Shown here: positions 9,701 to 17,500 of the stretch, piece by piece
Numbering within the stretch: position 1 is the stretch's first letter
How the letters are laid out: each line of letters starts with the position of its first letter
NCBI RefSeq assembly: GCF_002000545.1
Contig: NZ_MLHL01000093.1
Location: 1 to 33,438, forward strand
Source: Rodentibacter trehalosifermentans
GTDB taxonomy: Bacteria > Pseudomonadota > Gammaproteobacteria > Enterobacterales > Pasteurellaceae
Length of the DNA stretch: 33,438 nucleotides
Direction of reading: 5' to 3'
Position numbers and translations under genes: made by a program
The notes under the pieces: generated by a model
Seen by the model: only the letters and a program-made list of their open reading frames with translations
What the model was told of the DNA's origin: nothing
Database searches by the model: none

Positions 9701-10419
9701 GCGCACTTTCTCGTGAAAAAGAACAGATTATTTCCGCACTTCCGCACGGCACACAGGTAGGAACGGTACTACATCGTTATTTAGAAAAAAATGAGTTTAA
9801 TGCCCTGACTAATGAATCGGTACTTGAAAAGCTTTGTCAGGAATTACAGCTTGAATCGGATTTCATTACACCATTACAACAGTGGTTTGAACAAATCGTG
9901 CAAACCCCTTTGTCGGATTCCCACGGGATCAAACTGATTGATTTGGCAAAATCCGATTGTATTAAAGAGATGTCTTTTTATTTGTCCATTCGGGATCATT
10001 TTGATGTATCGGGTTTTAATCAAGCGTTACAAGCCCATCATCATTTGCCAAGCGAACCTCTACAATTTGAGGATATTCAAGGTATGATTCGCGGTACAAT
10101 TGATTTGGTTTTTCGCTATCAAGGCAAGTATTATTTGTTGGATTATAAATCGAATTTTCTTGGTGAAACTTGGGCAGATTATAAGCAGAGAGCCCTAGAA
10201 AAAACAATGTTACATCATCATTATGATTGGCAATATTTGCTTTATACCTTGGCGTTACACCGTTATTTAAAAACCGTAGATAGCAAGTATGACTATGAAC
10301 GTGATTTCGGTGGCGTGTTTTATCTCTTCTTGAGGGGAATGAACGGTGAACCGCAATCCGGTGTGTTTTTTGATCGCCCAAGTGCGCAACTCATTGATGA
10401 ATTGGAGGAAGTGTTTTAA
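6796..10419 (+). CDS. recB: Exodeoxyribonuclease V (RecBCD) beta subunit RecB
   Basis: This 1207-residue protein is the helicase-nuclease subunit of RecBCD, which resects double-strand DNA ends and loads RecA. The N-terminal superfamily-1 helicase core shows Walker A EASAGTGKTYT (about residues 21-31), motif II DEFQDTD (about 402-408), GDPKQAIYRFRGAD, and motif VI region LLYVALTRAKYQ (about 818-829). The C-terminal RecB nuclease domain shows GTVLHRYLE, GTIDLVF (about 1100) and YYLLDYKSN (about 1112-1120), containing the metal-binding Asp and catalytic Lys positions of the family. Length is normal. The stop overlaps the recD start by one base (TAATG), so translation is coupled. No good Shine-Dalgarno precedes the ATG. 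recC is not in this window, as in other Pasteurellaceae where recC lies elsewhere. Three USS copies lie inside the gene (7105, 8395, 9615). Confidence 0.97.
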   Translation: MTQLTPLNPVTLPLNQVSLIEASAGTGKTYTIGSLYLRLLLQAGEQNFSRPLNVEEILVVTFTEMATEELKQKIRERIKDAIQKLSAYVETHSESAFKNDEFLTALSQSIDDFSLAIQRLKLAEQNMDLAAIFTIHGFCRRMLMQYAFHSGVHFNLELVKDQSDLLKQFANEFWREHFYPLPFEMANFIAQELKSPDNVLAVVKNDIGKNYDAELENNTLLSLPLEILLENVAGQRKIIDQLKQIWQENELEIKDFIEQELQNKRLNGNKYRANHLPGYYTRVTAWVKDTTAHSVSEDIIKYFTQSAVEGNAAAGKQPNRLAILEKLDQLVEEYQNTISPDLLRKLILFHYRQGIQQKLLEYKRNHQEKSFDDLLRLLCEALQNEQGEQLAEMIRFQYPFAMIDEFQDTDAQQYGIFSKIYRENQAKNTGFIMIGDPKQAIYRFRGADIFTYLKAAAQADKRFNLMKNYRSEQRMVDGVNKLFDFPNSPFIYDNIEFTPVGARTDHRQFYLKGKREPAYRFYLTEDEGGKLDKTALAQTCAVSIQHWLKSAAENQAVFKDSETCQTLQAASIAVLVRDRYEAALVKTALQQLGIASVFLSDQSSVFDSRIAKELVLVLKACLNVAERPILNAIATAFFGLTAAEIHQIHHNEQDWQRWADSFAQYQQTWQKQGVLPMLHHLLLEQGIAERLLDLPSGERDLTDFLHLAEILQQASTLNNSEAALLSWFEKQIRGEGRQEAQIRLESERQLVKIVTIHKSKGLEYDLVWLPFLAVPNRDPNQSGHIKLYYSKDKDALLWDMENRHLTELTEETFAEELRLLYVALTRAKYQMAFALPAQFDKKWNPFLYLLTQGEIGKNFTLSQSYPTAPLLNQFKENVEQSENVVIESAETLTQLPPLTFSSTQDGISAPQFQGNIEQNWHVTSFTGIEQKHRWMNYVNESAVKKSAVFDEAKDYDTQLQAQNSPEILSALSREKEQIISALPHGTQVGTVLHRYLEKNEFNALTNESVLEKLCQELQLESDFITPLQQWFEQIVQTPLSDSHGIKLIDLAKSDCIKEMSFYLSIRDHFDVSGFNQALQAHHHLPSEPLQFEDIQGMIRGTIDLVFRYQGKYYLLDYKSNFLGETWADYKQRALEKTMLHHHYDWQYLLYTLALHRYLKTVDSKYDYERDFGGVFYLFLRGMNGEPQSGVFFDRPSAQLIDELEEVF

Positions 10420-12350
10420 TGCTCGCACTCTTAGAAACATTGAATGAACAAAATATCATTAGCTTAGGCGACTATTATTTTGCCAAACTCATTGCGGATA
10501 AACAGCCGAATGATCTCCCCGATCCAACTAAAAATTTAGCGGTTTTACTGGCGGCACTTTGTAGTTGGCATTATGCTCAAGGCAATACCTGCGTTGAATT
10601 GGATACGGCATTGGCACGAAATTTATTCGGTTTGGGCTATCGTGCTACAGAACAGAATTATTTGGCGGAAATTCAGCAAAAAATTAATTTTCTGGCAGTA
10701 GAACAGTGGCAATCTCATTTACGGGGACATATTGCCTTTACACAAGATCCGATTTCGCACATTGCCCCTATGGTGTTTCAATTTAACGCACTGTATTTTT
10801 ATCGCATCTGGCAGGATGAATACCGGGTAGCACAATATATTAAAAACGCTTTAAAAAATCACCGCACTTTGGCATTTTCCAATGAAGAAATCCGAGAAAA
10901 ATTAGTGCGTTATTTTCCGCACCAAACGGAAGATATTGATTGGCAAAAAGTCGCCGTAGCCACAGCAATTAAAAATCCGTTTACGGTGATTACCGGTGGA
11001 CCGGGTACAGGTAAAACGACTACTGTTACACGGCTTTTGTTAGTGTTACAAGAACTCTATCAACATAAGTTGCACATTAAATTAGTCGCCCCGACAGGTA
11101 AAGCCGCTTCACGATTGGAAGAATCTATCCAAAACGCCTTAACGTTTTTAAAGGTGAAAGATGAGACTTTATTGCAATCAATTCCACAAAAAGCCGGTAC
11201 GTTACATAGCTTGCTGGGTGTGAATGCTTTCAACGATAACACCCGTTATCATGCACATAATCCATTACAGCTTGATGTTTTAGTGGTGGATGAAACCTCT
11301 ATGGTTGATTTACCCTTAATGGCAAAACTCATCAATGCATTAGGACCGGAAAGCCGATTGATTCTTTTGGGCGATCAAGCACAACTTGCTTCGGTGGAGG
11401 CGGGGGCGGTGTTGGGGGAACTGGCGCAATGGACAGAAGAGCCTTATAGTGAGGAACAAGCAGATTATTTACGCCAAACCACCGGTTATTTTGTGCCAAG
11501 TACCGCTGTTGCTAATCCAATGCGTGATAGTTTATGTCATCTCACTTTCAGCCGGCGGTTTGATAAAGATTCGGGCATTGGTAAATTGGCTGAACAAATT
11601 CAACGTGGGCATGGGGAAGAAAGCCTTAGATTATTTTCCACCTTTCCTCAAGAATTGTATTTTAATCGCTTTGAGAGCGAACAAAATGAAACGGATTGGG
11701 TGCAACAAGTGGTGAAAAGTGCGGTTGAAAATTATCGCCTTTATTTAATGGAATTCCGGGCGTTACAACAGCAGGGCGTGGAGCTTCATCAATTGAATGA
11801 AGAAGGGAAAACCTATGCGGAGGTCATCCAAGCCCGTTTTAATTCAATTCGATTTTTGACCGCACTTCGCAACAGTCCATTGGGTGTGGAAAATCTGAAT
11901 AAAGAAATCGCTTTAGCATTGCGGCGGGAGCATTTACTTTGGTTTAGAAATGAGCAAGATTGGTATCTTGGTAAGCCAATTATGATCACTGAAAACGATC
12001 ACAATGTGCGTTTATACAATGGGGATATCGGCTTGTGTTTGGCAAAGGGCAAAGTGTGGTTTGGCAATCGTGAGGTGCTAAGTAGCCGTATTCCTGCCCA
12101 CGAACCCGCCTTTATGATGACGATTCATAAATCGCAAGGTTCGGAATTTGATCATACATTTATGGTATTACCCACAGAGCCGAACCCGGTGCTTTCCCGA
12201 GAATTGGTCTTTACCGGGGTGACCCGGGCGAAAAAATCACTTCATATTTTTGCCGATGAAAAAATCTGGAAAATGGCGGTGCGTCAAACGGTAAAACGGC
12301 AAAGTGGATTAGGTAAATTATTAGAGAATTTCACTCAAATAGGAGATTAA
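10419..12350 (+). CDS. recD: Exodeoxyribonuclease V (RecBCD) alpha subunit RecD
   Basis: This 643-residue protein is the second helicase motor of RecBCD, moving 5'-to-3' on the opposite strand to RecB. It has a small N-terminal RecD domain (about 1-120). The SF1B helicase core follows with Walker A TGGPGTGKTTT (about 192-202), APTGKAASRL, motif II VVDETSMVD (about 288-296) and the LILLGDQAQLASVEAGAV block. Near the C-terminus are MTIHKSQGSEFDHT and FTGVTRAKKSL, the family's motifs V and VI. Length is close to the E. coli protein (608 residues). The start codon overlaps the recB stop, and the stop is one base before grxB, so the three genes probably form one transcript. USS copies are at 10861, 11717 and 11859. 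Confidence 0.97.
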   Translation: MLALLETLNEQNIISLGDYYFAKLIADKQPNDLPDPTKNLAVLLAALCSWHYAQGNTCVELDTALARNLFGLGYRATEQNYLAEIQQKINFLAVEQWQSHLRGHIAFTQDPISHIAPMVFQFNALYFYRIWQDEYRVAQYIKNALKNHRTLAFSNEEIREKLVRYFPHQTEDIDWQKVAVATAIKNPFTVITGGPGTGKTTTVTRLLLVLQELYQHKLHIKLVAPTGKAASRLEESIQNALTFLKVKDETLLQSIPQKAGTLHSLLGVNAFNDNTRYHAHNPLQLDVLVVDETSMVDLPLMAKLINALGPESRLILLGDQAQLASVEAGAVLGELAQWTEEPYSEEQADYLRQTTGYFVPSTAVANPMRDSLCHLTFSRRFDKDSGIGKLAEQIQRGHGEESLRLFSTFPQELYFNRFESEQNETDWVQQVVKSAVENYRLYLMEFRALQQQGVELHQLNEEGKTYAEVIQARFNSIRFLTALRNSPLGVENLNKEIALALRREHLLWFRNEQDWYLGKPIMITENDHNVRLYNGDIGLCLAKGKVWFGNREVLSSRIPAHEPAFMMTIHKSQGSEFDHTFMVLPTEPNPVLSRELVFTGVTRAKKSLHIFADEKIWKMAVRQTVKRQSGLGKLLENFTQIGD

Positions 12351-12351
12351 T

Positions 12352-12999
12352 ATGAAATTATATGCTTATGATCATTGTCCGTTTTGTGTGCGTGCAAGAA
12401 TGATCTTCGGGTTAAAAAATCTGCCCTTTGAACTCGTTATGCTTGCCAATGATGATGAAGCCACCCCAATCGGTTTGGTGGGGAAAAAGGTCGTCCCGAT
12501 TTTAATCAAAGAAGACGGCACGGCAATGCCGGAAAGTTTAGATATTGTCCACTATGTGGATGAACATTTCGGTGAAAAAATCCTTTCTGAGCAACTTCGC
12601 TCTGAAGTGGAGGAATGGGTAAAAACAGTGGGGCGTTACTATAATCATTTGCTCATTCCACGTTTTGTAAAAATGGATCTAGCGGAATTTAACACCCAAA
12701 GTGCGGTGGATTATTTCATTAAAAAGAAAACGGAAGCCATCGGAGATTTTCAACAAAATTTAGATGAAACAGCCAATTATCTTGTTCGCTTACATCAAGA
12801 TCTTGAAAACCTTGTGCCATTAATAAAATCCGCCTCAGCATTAAACGGCAAGCTTTCTTTGGAGGATATTATGGTTTTCCCTATGCTGCGTAATTTAACC
12901 TGTGTACGAGATATTCAATTCCCACCGGAAGTGGCGGCCTATTTAAAGACAATGTCTAAACAAAGTGGTGTGGATTTGTATTTTGATAAGGCGATTTAA
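12352..12999 (+). CDS. grxB: Glutaredoxin 2 (GrxB)
   Basis: This 215-residue protein is the size of the unusual large glutaredoxin 2, which has a thioredoxin-fold N-terminal domain and an all-helical GST-like C-terminal domain. The N-terminus MKLYAYDHCPFCVRARMIFG carries the CPFC redox motif at residues 9-12. The cis-proline region KKVVPIL and the MPESLDIVHYVD glutathione-binding segment follow. The C-terminal half (about 85-215) is helical, with SLEDIMVFPMLRNLT. The likely role is glutathione-dependent reduction of protein disulfides in the cytoplasm. The gene starts one base after the recD stop, behind an AGGAG Shine-Dalgarno sequence, so it is probably expressed with recBD even though the functions are unrelated. 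A USS is at 12699-12707. A strong terminator follows. Confidence 0.93.
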   Translation: MKLYAYDHCPFCVRARMIFGLKNLPFELVMLANDDEATPIGLVGKKVVPILIKEDGTAMPESLDIVHYVDEHFGEKILSEQLRSEVEEWVKTVGRYYNHLLIPRFVKMDLAEFNTQSAVDYFIKKKTEAIGDFQQNLDETANYLVRLHQDLENLVPLIKSASALNGKLSLEDIMVFPMLRNLTCVRDIQFPPEVAAYLKTMSKQSGVDLYFDKAI

Positions 13000-13006
13000 T
13001 TAACAA

Positions 13007-13034
13007 AAAACCTGCCAATCGGCAGGTTTTGTTT
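13007..13034. terminator. Bidirectional Rho-independent terminator between grxB and dps
   Basis: A perfect 10-bp stem, AAAACCTGCC (13007-13016) with GGCAGGTTTT (13021-13030), has a 4-base AATC loop and is followed by a T run on the plus strand. The opposite strand has A/T-rich flanks. It separates the convergent grxB and dps genes. Confidence 0.9.
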
Positions 13035-13049
13035 TTTTATTGTTTTTAA

Positions 13050-13532
13050 TTATGCATGGCAAGTTTGGCAAGCAGCTTGGAACATCCATACTAATTTTTC
13101 TTGCTCTTTGATGTAGTCGCTCATTTGTGAAGCTGTACCTTCATCATCGGCATCCCCTGCAAGGGCAAGGATTTCACGTTGTTGTTCAAGTAACACTTTT
13201 AAACCGGATAAGGTGCCGGATAAACATTCTTGCGCACCGCTTACCGCGATATCTTCTTGAATACGAGAAACTTTTAAATATTGGCTGTAAGCATTGTTAG
13301 GCGTATGACCTAAGGTGAGGATACGTTCTGCAAGTTCATCGATTTTAGTGATTAAATCGGTGTAAATTTCCTCAAATTTTGCATGTAATTCAAAGAAGTT
13401 TACCCCTTTAATATTCCAGTGATAACCACGTACATTCGTATAGAAAATTTGGTAACTGGCGAGTAAATCATTTAATTTGTTTGCTAATTGTGCAGATTGC
13501 TCTTTATCTAAACCGATAGATGTTTTTGACAT
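13050..13532 (-). CDS. dps: Dps-family DNA-protecting mini-ferritin
   Basis: This 160-residue protein is a Dps/ferritin-like protein, which oxidises and stores iron in a 12-subunit shell and protects DNA from peroxide damage. It shows the Dps ferroxidase signatures: YTNVRGYHWNIKG (about residues 31-43, His ligand), then FFELHAKFEEIYTDLITKIDELAERI, which supplies the Asp and Glu ligands. The C-terminus, WMFQAACQTCHA, ends in a short CxxCH sequence. The N-terminal tail is short with few lysines, so direct DNA binding cannot be assumed. A GAGG Shine-Dalgarno lies upstream of the ATG. A consensus TATAAT lies about 70 bp upstream. Peroxide control of the OxyR type is common for dps in relatives, but I see no clear operator. 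Confidence 0.93.
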   Translation of the reverse strand: MSKTSIGLDKEQSAQLANKLNDLLASYQIFYTNVRGYHWNIKGVNFFELHAKFEEIYTDLITKIDELAERILTLGHTPNNAYSQYLKVSRIQEDIAVSGAQECLSGTLSGLKVLLEQQREILALAGDADDEGTASQMSDYIKEQEKLVWMFQAACQTCHA

Positions 13533-13599
13533 AATTTTTTCCTCTAAATTGTTGATGCGTTTTTTGGGATACAGAAGCTATTTCGCTTCAAGTGTGGCT

Positions 13600-13605
13600 A
13601 TTATA
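13600..13605 (-). promoter_or_regulatory. Candidate -10 box of the dps promoter
   Basis: On the minus strand this reads TATAAT, a perfect -10 consensus, 67 bp upstream of the dps start codon. The -35 position (plus coordinates near 13622-13629) is weak, reading about CTTTAT, which would fit an activator-dependent promoter. Between 13533 and 13846 there is no gene. The stretch holds this promoter and the cdd control region. Confidence 0.5.
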
Positions 13606-13722
13606 CATAATAAAAGTAGGGAATAAAGCCACTTTATTAGATAGAATTGATAGGTTATTTGTATTGAAATGTTATTTTTATAAACATTTAACGATTGATT
13701 AACAATCTACCTACATCGTTTA

Positions 13723-13744
13723 AATCGTGATCTTTTTCACAAAT
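13723..13744 (+). promoter_or_regulatory. CRP-type binding site upstream of cdd
   Basis: The site has the CRP layout: CGTGA (13726-13730), a 6-base TCTTTT spacer, then TCACA (13737-13741), with A/T flanks. It differs from the TGTGA-N6-TCACA core at one base. Its centre (about 13733.5) lies 41.5 bases upstream of the start site predicted from the first TACAAT box (-10 at 13763-13768), which is the class II activator position. In E. coli cdd is CRP/CytR controlled, so the same carbon-source control is plausible here. Confidence 0.65.
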
Positions 13745-13816
13745 TTCATAAATATTTTGAGCTACAATAAGTGCGGTTAAATTTCATAAATATTTTGAGC
13801 TACAATAAGTGCGGTT
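13741..13816 (+). repeat. Exact 38-bp tandem duplication in the cdd promoter region
   Basis: Two identical 38-bp units lie head to tail, at 13741-13778 and 13779-13816, followed by a further 6-base match (AAATTT). Each unit begins AAATTTCATAAATATTTTG and ends with TACAATAAGTGCGGTT, so each has a TACAAT -10-like box (13763-13768 and 13801-13806) and a USS core (13769-13777 and 13807-13815). The first unit overlaps the right edge of the CRP-type site. The second copy has no CRP half-site at the equivalent position. The duplication therefore adds 38 bp to the leader and a second possible -10 box. Confidence 0.95.
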
Positions 13817-13846
13817 AAATTTTTAAATATTTTTAAAGGAGAAGCA

Positions 13847-14725
13847 ATGCAAGCATTAATCAAACAGGCATTACCACAAAATGATCCTTTGAACCGGGCA
13901 ATTCTCAAAACATTAGAAGCGGGGAATTGGGCTGGCTTTTTGAGTGCTCAGCAAGTCGAACAGCTTTGTGCAGATTTTACATTCGAACCCTTCCAATTGG
14001 CTTTGTATCTCCTTCCTGTTGCTGCTTGTTATAGCCACACGGATGTTTCTCATTTTAATGTTGGTGCAGTGGCGATTGGTCAAAAGGGCGATTTTTATTT
14101 TGGAGCGAATCAGGAATTTGCCAATGTGGCGATTCAGCAAACTATTCATGCCGAGCAAAGTGCGATTAGCCATGCGTGGTTGCGTGGTGAAACGCAAATA
14201 ACCCATATGGTAGTGAATTACACGCCTTGTGGACATTGCCGACAATTTATGAATGAATTGCAAGGGGCTGAAACGTTACAAATTCATCTTCCCCATAGTT
14301 TGAATAATTCGCTGCGGGATTATTTGCCCGATTCTTTTGGGCCAAAGGATCTTGATATTACGAGTTGTTTATTAGCAAAAGAAGAACATCATTTGGTTGC
14401 AAATCATGATGATGAATTGATTAATCAAGGGATTTTAGCGGCAAACCAATCCCATTGCCCTTATTCGGAAAGCCCGCATGGCATTGCTATGTTGTTCAAA
14501 AGTGGCGAAATAATCAGCGGGCGATATGCAGAAAATGCGGCTTTCAACCCAAGTTTACCGGCATTACAAACCGCATTGAATTTTGCTTATTTAGATCACA
14601 AAAAATTAACGGATATTCAGCGGATTGTGATGGTGGAAAAACCGATAAAATTAAGCCATAAATCAATGACGCAGCAACTTCTACAAGCCTTAAATTTACC
14701 TGCGTTAGAATATATCAAATGCTAA
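13847..14725 (+). CDS. cdd: Cytidine deaminase
   Basis: This 292-residue protein is the long, dimeric form of cytidine deaminase found in gamma-proteobacteria (294 residues in E. coli), which hydrolyses cytidine and deoxycytidine to uridine forms in pyrimidine salvage. The catalytic N-terminal domain has the NVGAVAIG strand, then HAEQ (zinc-ligand His and catalytic Glu, about residues 102-105) and TPCGHCRQF (two zinc Cys, about 129-132). The C-terminal half is a degenerate second deaminase fold, [14 protein letters not shown]. An AAAGGAG Shine-Dalgarno (13835-13841) lies close to the ATG. Upstream are a CRP-type site and a tandem duplication. A terminator follows, facing the end of the urease operon. 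Confidence 0.96.
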   Translation: MQALIKQALPQNDPLNRAILKTLEAGNWAGFLSAQQVEQLCADFTFEPFQLALYLLPVAACYSHTDVSHFNVGAVAIGQKGDFYFGANQEFANVAIQQTIHAEQSAISHAWLRGETQITHMVVNYTPCGHCRQFMNELQGAETLQIHLPHSLNNSLRDYLPDSFGPKDLDITSCLLAKEEHHLVANHDDELINQGILAANQSHCPYSESPHGIAMLFKSGEIISGRYAENAAFNPSLPALQTALNFAYLDHKKLTDIQRIVMVEKPIKLSHKSMTQQLLQALNLPALEYIKC

Positions 14726-14730
14726 AAGTG

Positions 14731-14756
14731 GGGCAGTGATTGATCTGCCCTTTTTT
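14731..14756. terminator. Rho-independent terminator after cdd
   Basis: A stem of GGGCAG (14731-14736) and CTGCCC (14745-14750) with an 8-base loop is followed by TTTTTT. It overlaps the end of the convergent ureD coding region by two bases and stops cdd transcription before it enters the urease operon. Confidence 0.8.
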
Positions 14757-15573
14757 ATTTCATTTCGTTTTGAAAACGGTTAGCTATCTGATGAAACAGT
14801 GCCTGAATAGGCTCCGCACGGTAGCCTAGAACGCGTATGATAATCCCCTCGCTGTTTAAAAGAGAAGCGCCAACGAGCATGCTTTTTTCCTCCGCAAGAT
14901 GAGCATGAATGCGTTGTAAAATTCCTTTTAATTCAACCGCACTTTTCCCTCGATTGAGATAGATTAACGCCCCCTGATGGGTATAGTTTTCCATTTGGCT
15001 TAATGCGGTGAGTCGCATTAAGGCAGGGTGCCATTGAATACAATCGGACAGCAACGGATATTTTTTACCATTATGTTGTAAAGCATAAATATTCAAATGA
15101 GATGAAAATTGGCGGAAAGCAAAACGTTCACCATTGAGTACCCGTCCAATAGCGATAATTTCACCGTAAATTAATTCGCTGTTTGGTTGCATTTCAATGG
15201 TGGTTTTTTGTTTGAAAGCGGAATCTTTATGCAGTACCAATGGATGTGGCAAGTAGAACAAGCGGCTATATTCAGCCAAGTGAATGTGGGTGATTTGTTC
15301 GGCACTTTCCTTTTCATTCATGGCTTGCACACGGGTGAAGGCCTGGGTATTTAGCGAAAGTGCGGTAGATTTTGCCAGTGAAATTTGAATCTCCAACAAA
15401 TCGCCTGCCAGCACACCGGGTGATGATGACATTTGCATCGCATTTAAGCCTTGTTGCCAAATGCCGGAATGGTTAGGCAAAGTCATTACCTTGAAAGGTG
15501 GCGTGGCAAAGTATTCGGCAAGTTGTGTCTTGCCGTTTGAGAGTTTGGTGGAAAGTTTGAGTTTACTCTTCAT
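14755..15573 (-). CDS. ureD: Urease accessory protein UreD (UreH)
   Basis: This 272-residue protein is the scaffold accessory protein that binds apo-urease and recruits UreF and UreG for nickel insertion. Recognisable features are GIWQQGLNAMQMSSSPGVLAGD (about residues 36-57), with the conserved SSSPGVLAGD block of UreD/UreH, and the SELIYGEIIAIGR segment (about 131-143). It is the last gene of the operon, the position of ureH in H. influenzae. A 55-bp gap separates it from ureG and contains a USS (15600-15608), and further USS copies lie inside the gene (14936, 15358). The Shine-Dalgarno is weak. Confidence 0.93.
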   Translation of the reverse strand: MKSKLKLSTKLSNGKTQLAEYFATPPFKVMTLPNHSGIWQQGLNAMQMSSSPGVLAGDLLEIQISLAKSTALSLNTQAFTRVQAMNEKESAEQITHIHLAEYSRLFYLPHPLVLHKDSAFKQKTTIEMQPNSELIYGEIIAIGRVLNGERFAFRQFSSHLNIYALQHNGKKYPLLSDCIQWHPALMRLTALSQMENYTHQGALIYLNRGKSAVELKGILQRIHAHLAEEKSMLVGASLLNSEGIIIRVLGYRAEPIQALFHQIANRFQNEMK

Positions 15574-15628
15574 GGTTTTTTAAAATTAGTCAAAAAAATA
15601 CCGCACTTTAGCAAGCATAAATTGGCTT

Positions 15629-16264
15629 TTATCTTACCAAGGCCGCTGGCTCTTCCACATTTTTCAATAAGGCATATTTTTCGATCCAACCGATCACGCC
15701 TTCTAAATTTTCTTTTTTCATCAGGTTAGTAAAAATGAAGGGCTGACCATTACGCATACGGCGGGCATCACGTTCCATCACGCTAAGATCTGCCCCCACG
15801 AATGGCGCAAGATCGGTTTTATTAATCACCAATAAATCCGAACGGGTAATACCCGGCCCACCTTTGCGTGGGATTTTCTCGCCTTGTGCCACATCAATCA
15901 CGAAAATTGTGACGTCCGCTAAATCAGGGCTAAAAGTGGCAGAAAGATTATCACCGCCTGATTCGATAAACACAATTTCTACATCCGGAAACCGTGCGAC
16001 CATTTCATCTACGGCTTCCAAATTCATTGACGCATCTTCTCGGATTGCAGTGTGCGGACAACCGCCGGTTTCCACGCCCATTATCCGCTCAGGCGGAAGT
16101 AGGCTGTTTTGGGTTAAAAATTCCGCATCTTCTTGGGTGTAAATATCATTGGTGATCACCGCCACACTGTATTTGCCGGCGATTTCACGGGTAAGTTTTT
16201 CAATTAACGCCGTTTTACCCGCCCCAACAGGGCCGGCGACGCCGATTTTAATGTAGTTACGCAT
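15629..16264 (-). CDS. ureG: Urease accessory GTPase UreG
   Basis: This 211-residue SIMIBI-class GTPase hydrolyses GTP to drive nickel delivery to urease, working with UreD and UreF. Visible motifs are the P-loop [17 protein letters not shown] (about residues 8-24), [12 protein letters not shown], the nickel-binding CPH motif in [26 protein letters not shown], and the guanine-specificity NKTD in [12 protein letters not shown] chose the ATG at 16264, giving [11 protein letters not shown], because UreG proteins start at this point. An in-frame ATG seven codons upstream (16285) would overlap the preceding unknown ORF and add non-conserved residues. The gene is nine bases from the unknown membrane ORF upstream. 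Confidence 0.95.
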   Translation of the reverse strand: MRNYIKIGVAGPVGAGKTALIEKLTREIAGKYSVAVITNDIYTQEDAEFLTQNSLLPPERIMGVETGGCPHTAIREDASMNLEAVDEMVARFPDVEIVFIESGGDNLSATFSPDLADVTIFVIDVAQGEKIPRKGGPGITRSDLLVINKTDLAPFVGADLSVMERDARRMRNGQPFIFTNLMKKENLEGVIGWIEKYALLKNVEEPAALVR

Positions 16265-16272
16265 TGTTTTTC

Positions 16273-16773
16273 CTATTTTGACCAAAGTTTAATTATATTG
16301 ATTACGATTTTACAGGTTGAATATAAAGGGATTAATGCTATTAGGAAAAAAATTATTACTTGGATATATAATATATTTTCCTCTAAGAGTTTACAAATGG
16401 GTTTACAATAGAACTCTGGGTTATTAAGTAATGAATGTATAAAATTAGCTGATTTTTTACCCAAAATATCAATAACCTTTGTAATTGGAGAGTTAATGGA
16501 ACGTGCAATATAAAATAGAACTCCAATTATAATAAATAATGGTAGTGGTATATATTTTATGATCGTATCAATTATATTATCTGTCTTCTGCTTTAGTAAT
16601 AAAAAACTTAACAGTATTCCTATAAATAATAGAAATGAAACTACAGGCAAAGAATAATCATTTGTAAAACAATAAAATAAAATTTGGGTAATAAATCCCA
16701 TAAAAAGATAGAGCAATGTTTGCAAAAATTTTAAAATAATAGGAATTATTTTTTTGAGATTATAATTTTTCAT
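16273..16773 (-). CDS. Unknown AT-rich multi-pass membrane protein inserted between ureF and ureG
   Basis: I do not recognise this 166-residue protein. It appears to have about four membrane segments: roughly residues 8-34, 43-61, 73-91 and 133-160. A more polar stretch at about 92-130 holds two cysteines in [12 protein letters not shown]. The coding DNA is strikingly AT-rich (sampled lines are about 22-27% G+C), against a visibly higher value in the flanking ure genes, and uses many ATA/TTA/AAA codons. It lies 19 bp after ureF and 8 bp before the chosen ureG start, on the same strand, so it would be transcribed with the operon. In H. influenzae ureF and ureG are neighbours without such a gene. 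It could be a recently acquired gene, a membrane immunity or regulatory protein, or a metal or urea transport helper. None of these is demonstrated. Confidence 0.7.
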   Translation of the reverse strand: MKNYNLKKIIPIILKFLQTLLYLFMGFITQILFYCFTNDYSLPVVSFLLFIGILLSFLLLKQKTDNIIDTIIKYIPLPLFIIIGVLFYIARSINSPITKVIDILGKKSANFIHSLLNNPEFYCKPICKLLEENILYIQVIIFFLIALIPLYSTCKIVINIIKLWSK

Positions 16774-16792
16774 ATTTTATCTTTATATTAAG

Positions 16793-17500
16793 CTACGACA
16801 TATATAATCTGGTATAAAGCTGTTCGTGTTGCATTGCCCGAATATCATTGGCGAGGGTGGCTGCACCTAGCCAATCAGGATCAGGATTTAAACTTAATTC
16901 CACCGCTTGTTGTAATGGCTGGCGTAATGCAAACAGAATATCTTGCCCGTCCATTTGGCTGAGCGGAATAAGCTTCACGCCATTGGTAATCGCTCCAACG
17001 GCAGCGTTGTAATAAAAAGCATAAAGCGTATCCGCTTTGGTCAATCCCATCGCTTGAGCGACCATCGCAAACACAATCGGGAAATAGCCTTGCACTTGTT
17101 TTTCGCTGATCGCTTGTTGATAGGCGGTGAGCAGTGGGTGATTTTCATAGCGAATAAAAATTTTCAGCAACCTCACTCCTAATTTAAAGCTCCCTTCACG
17201 ACTTTCACGCGCTATTTTGGTGGCAGAAAGTGCCCAATCCAATTCACATAAACGATCAAAATTATTGGTTTCCATGGCATCGAAAGCAAGAGAAAGATAG
17301 GCGCCATCATTATAAATCCAGTTTTGTAACAGCTGGGTTTGGAGATAATCTTCAAGGGTTGCTTTACTTTCTACAATGCCTTGCTGAACGAAAGTTTCCA
17401 AGCCGTTGGAATGGTTAAATCCACCAATGGGCAACGTGGGGTCAACTAAGTGGAGCAACACCCCCAACTCGGTTAAACTCCGGTTTAGTGTTGATGCCAC
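16793..17500 (-). CDS. ureF: Urease accessory protein UreF
   Basis: This is a 235-residue all-helical accessory protein that links UreG to the UreD-urease complex and may act as a fidelity checkpoint for nickel insertion. The family signature is seen near the N-terminus: LLHLVDPTLPIGGFNHSNGLETFVQQG (residues about 15-41), followed by the ALSATKIARESREGSFKLG region (about 89-107) and AVGAITNGVKLIPLSQMDGQ near residue 180. Its start overlaps the end of ureE by 16 bp, so the two are translationally coupled. Downstream the usual partner ureG is displaced by the AT-rich ORF. Confidence 0.95.
   Translation of the reverse strand: MASTLNRSLTELGVLLHLVDPTLPIGGFNHSNGLETFVQQGIVESKATLEDYLQTQLLQNWIYNDGAYLSLAFDAMETNNFDRLCELDWALSATKIARESREGSFKLGVRLLKIFIRYENHPLLTAYQQAISEKQVQGYFPIVFAMVAQAMGLTKADTLYAFYYNAAVGAITNGVKLIPLSQMDGQDILFALRQPLQQAVELSLNPDPDWLGAATLANDIRAMQHEQLYTRLYMS

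Noticed and set aside
6796-12350. recB and recD without recC
   Set aside because: Relatives such as H. influenzae also have recC at a distant locus, so this is expected rather than a loss.
16265-16285. Upstream in-frame ATG for UreG giving seven extra residues
   Set aside because: The extra residues are not part of conserved UreG and would overlap the preceding ORF. The family starts at MRNYIKIG.
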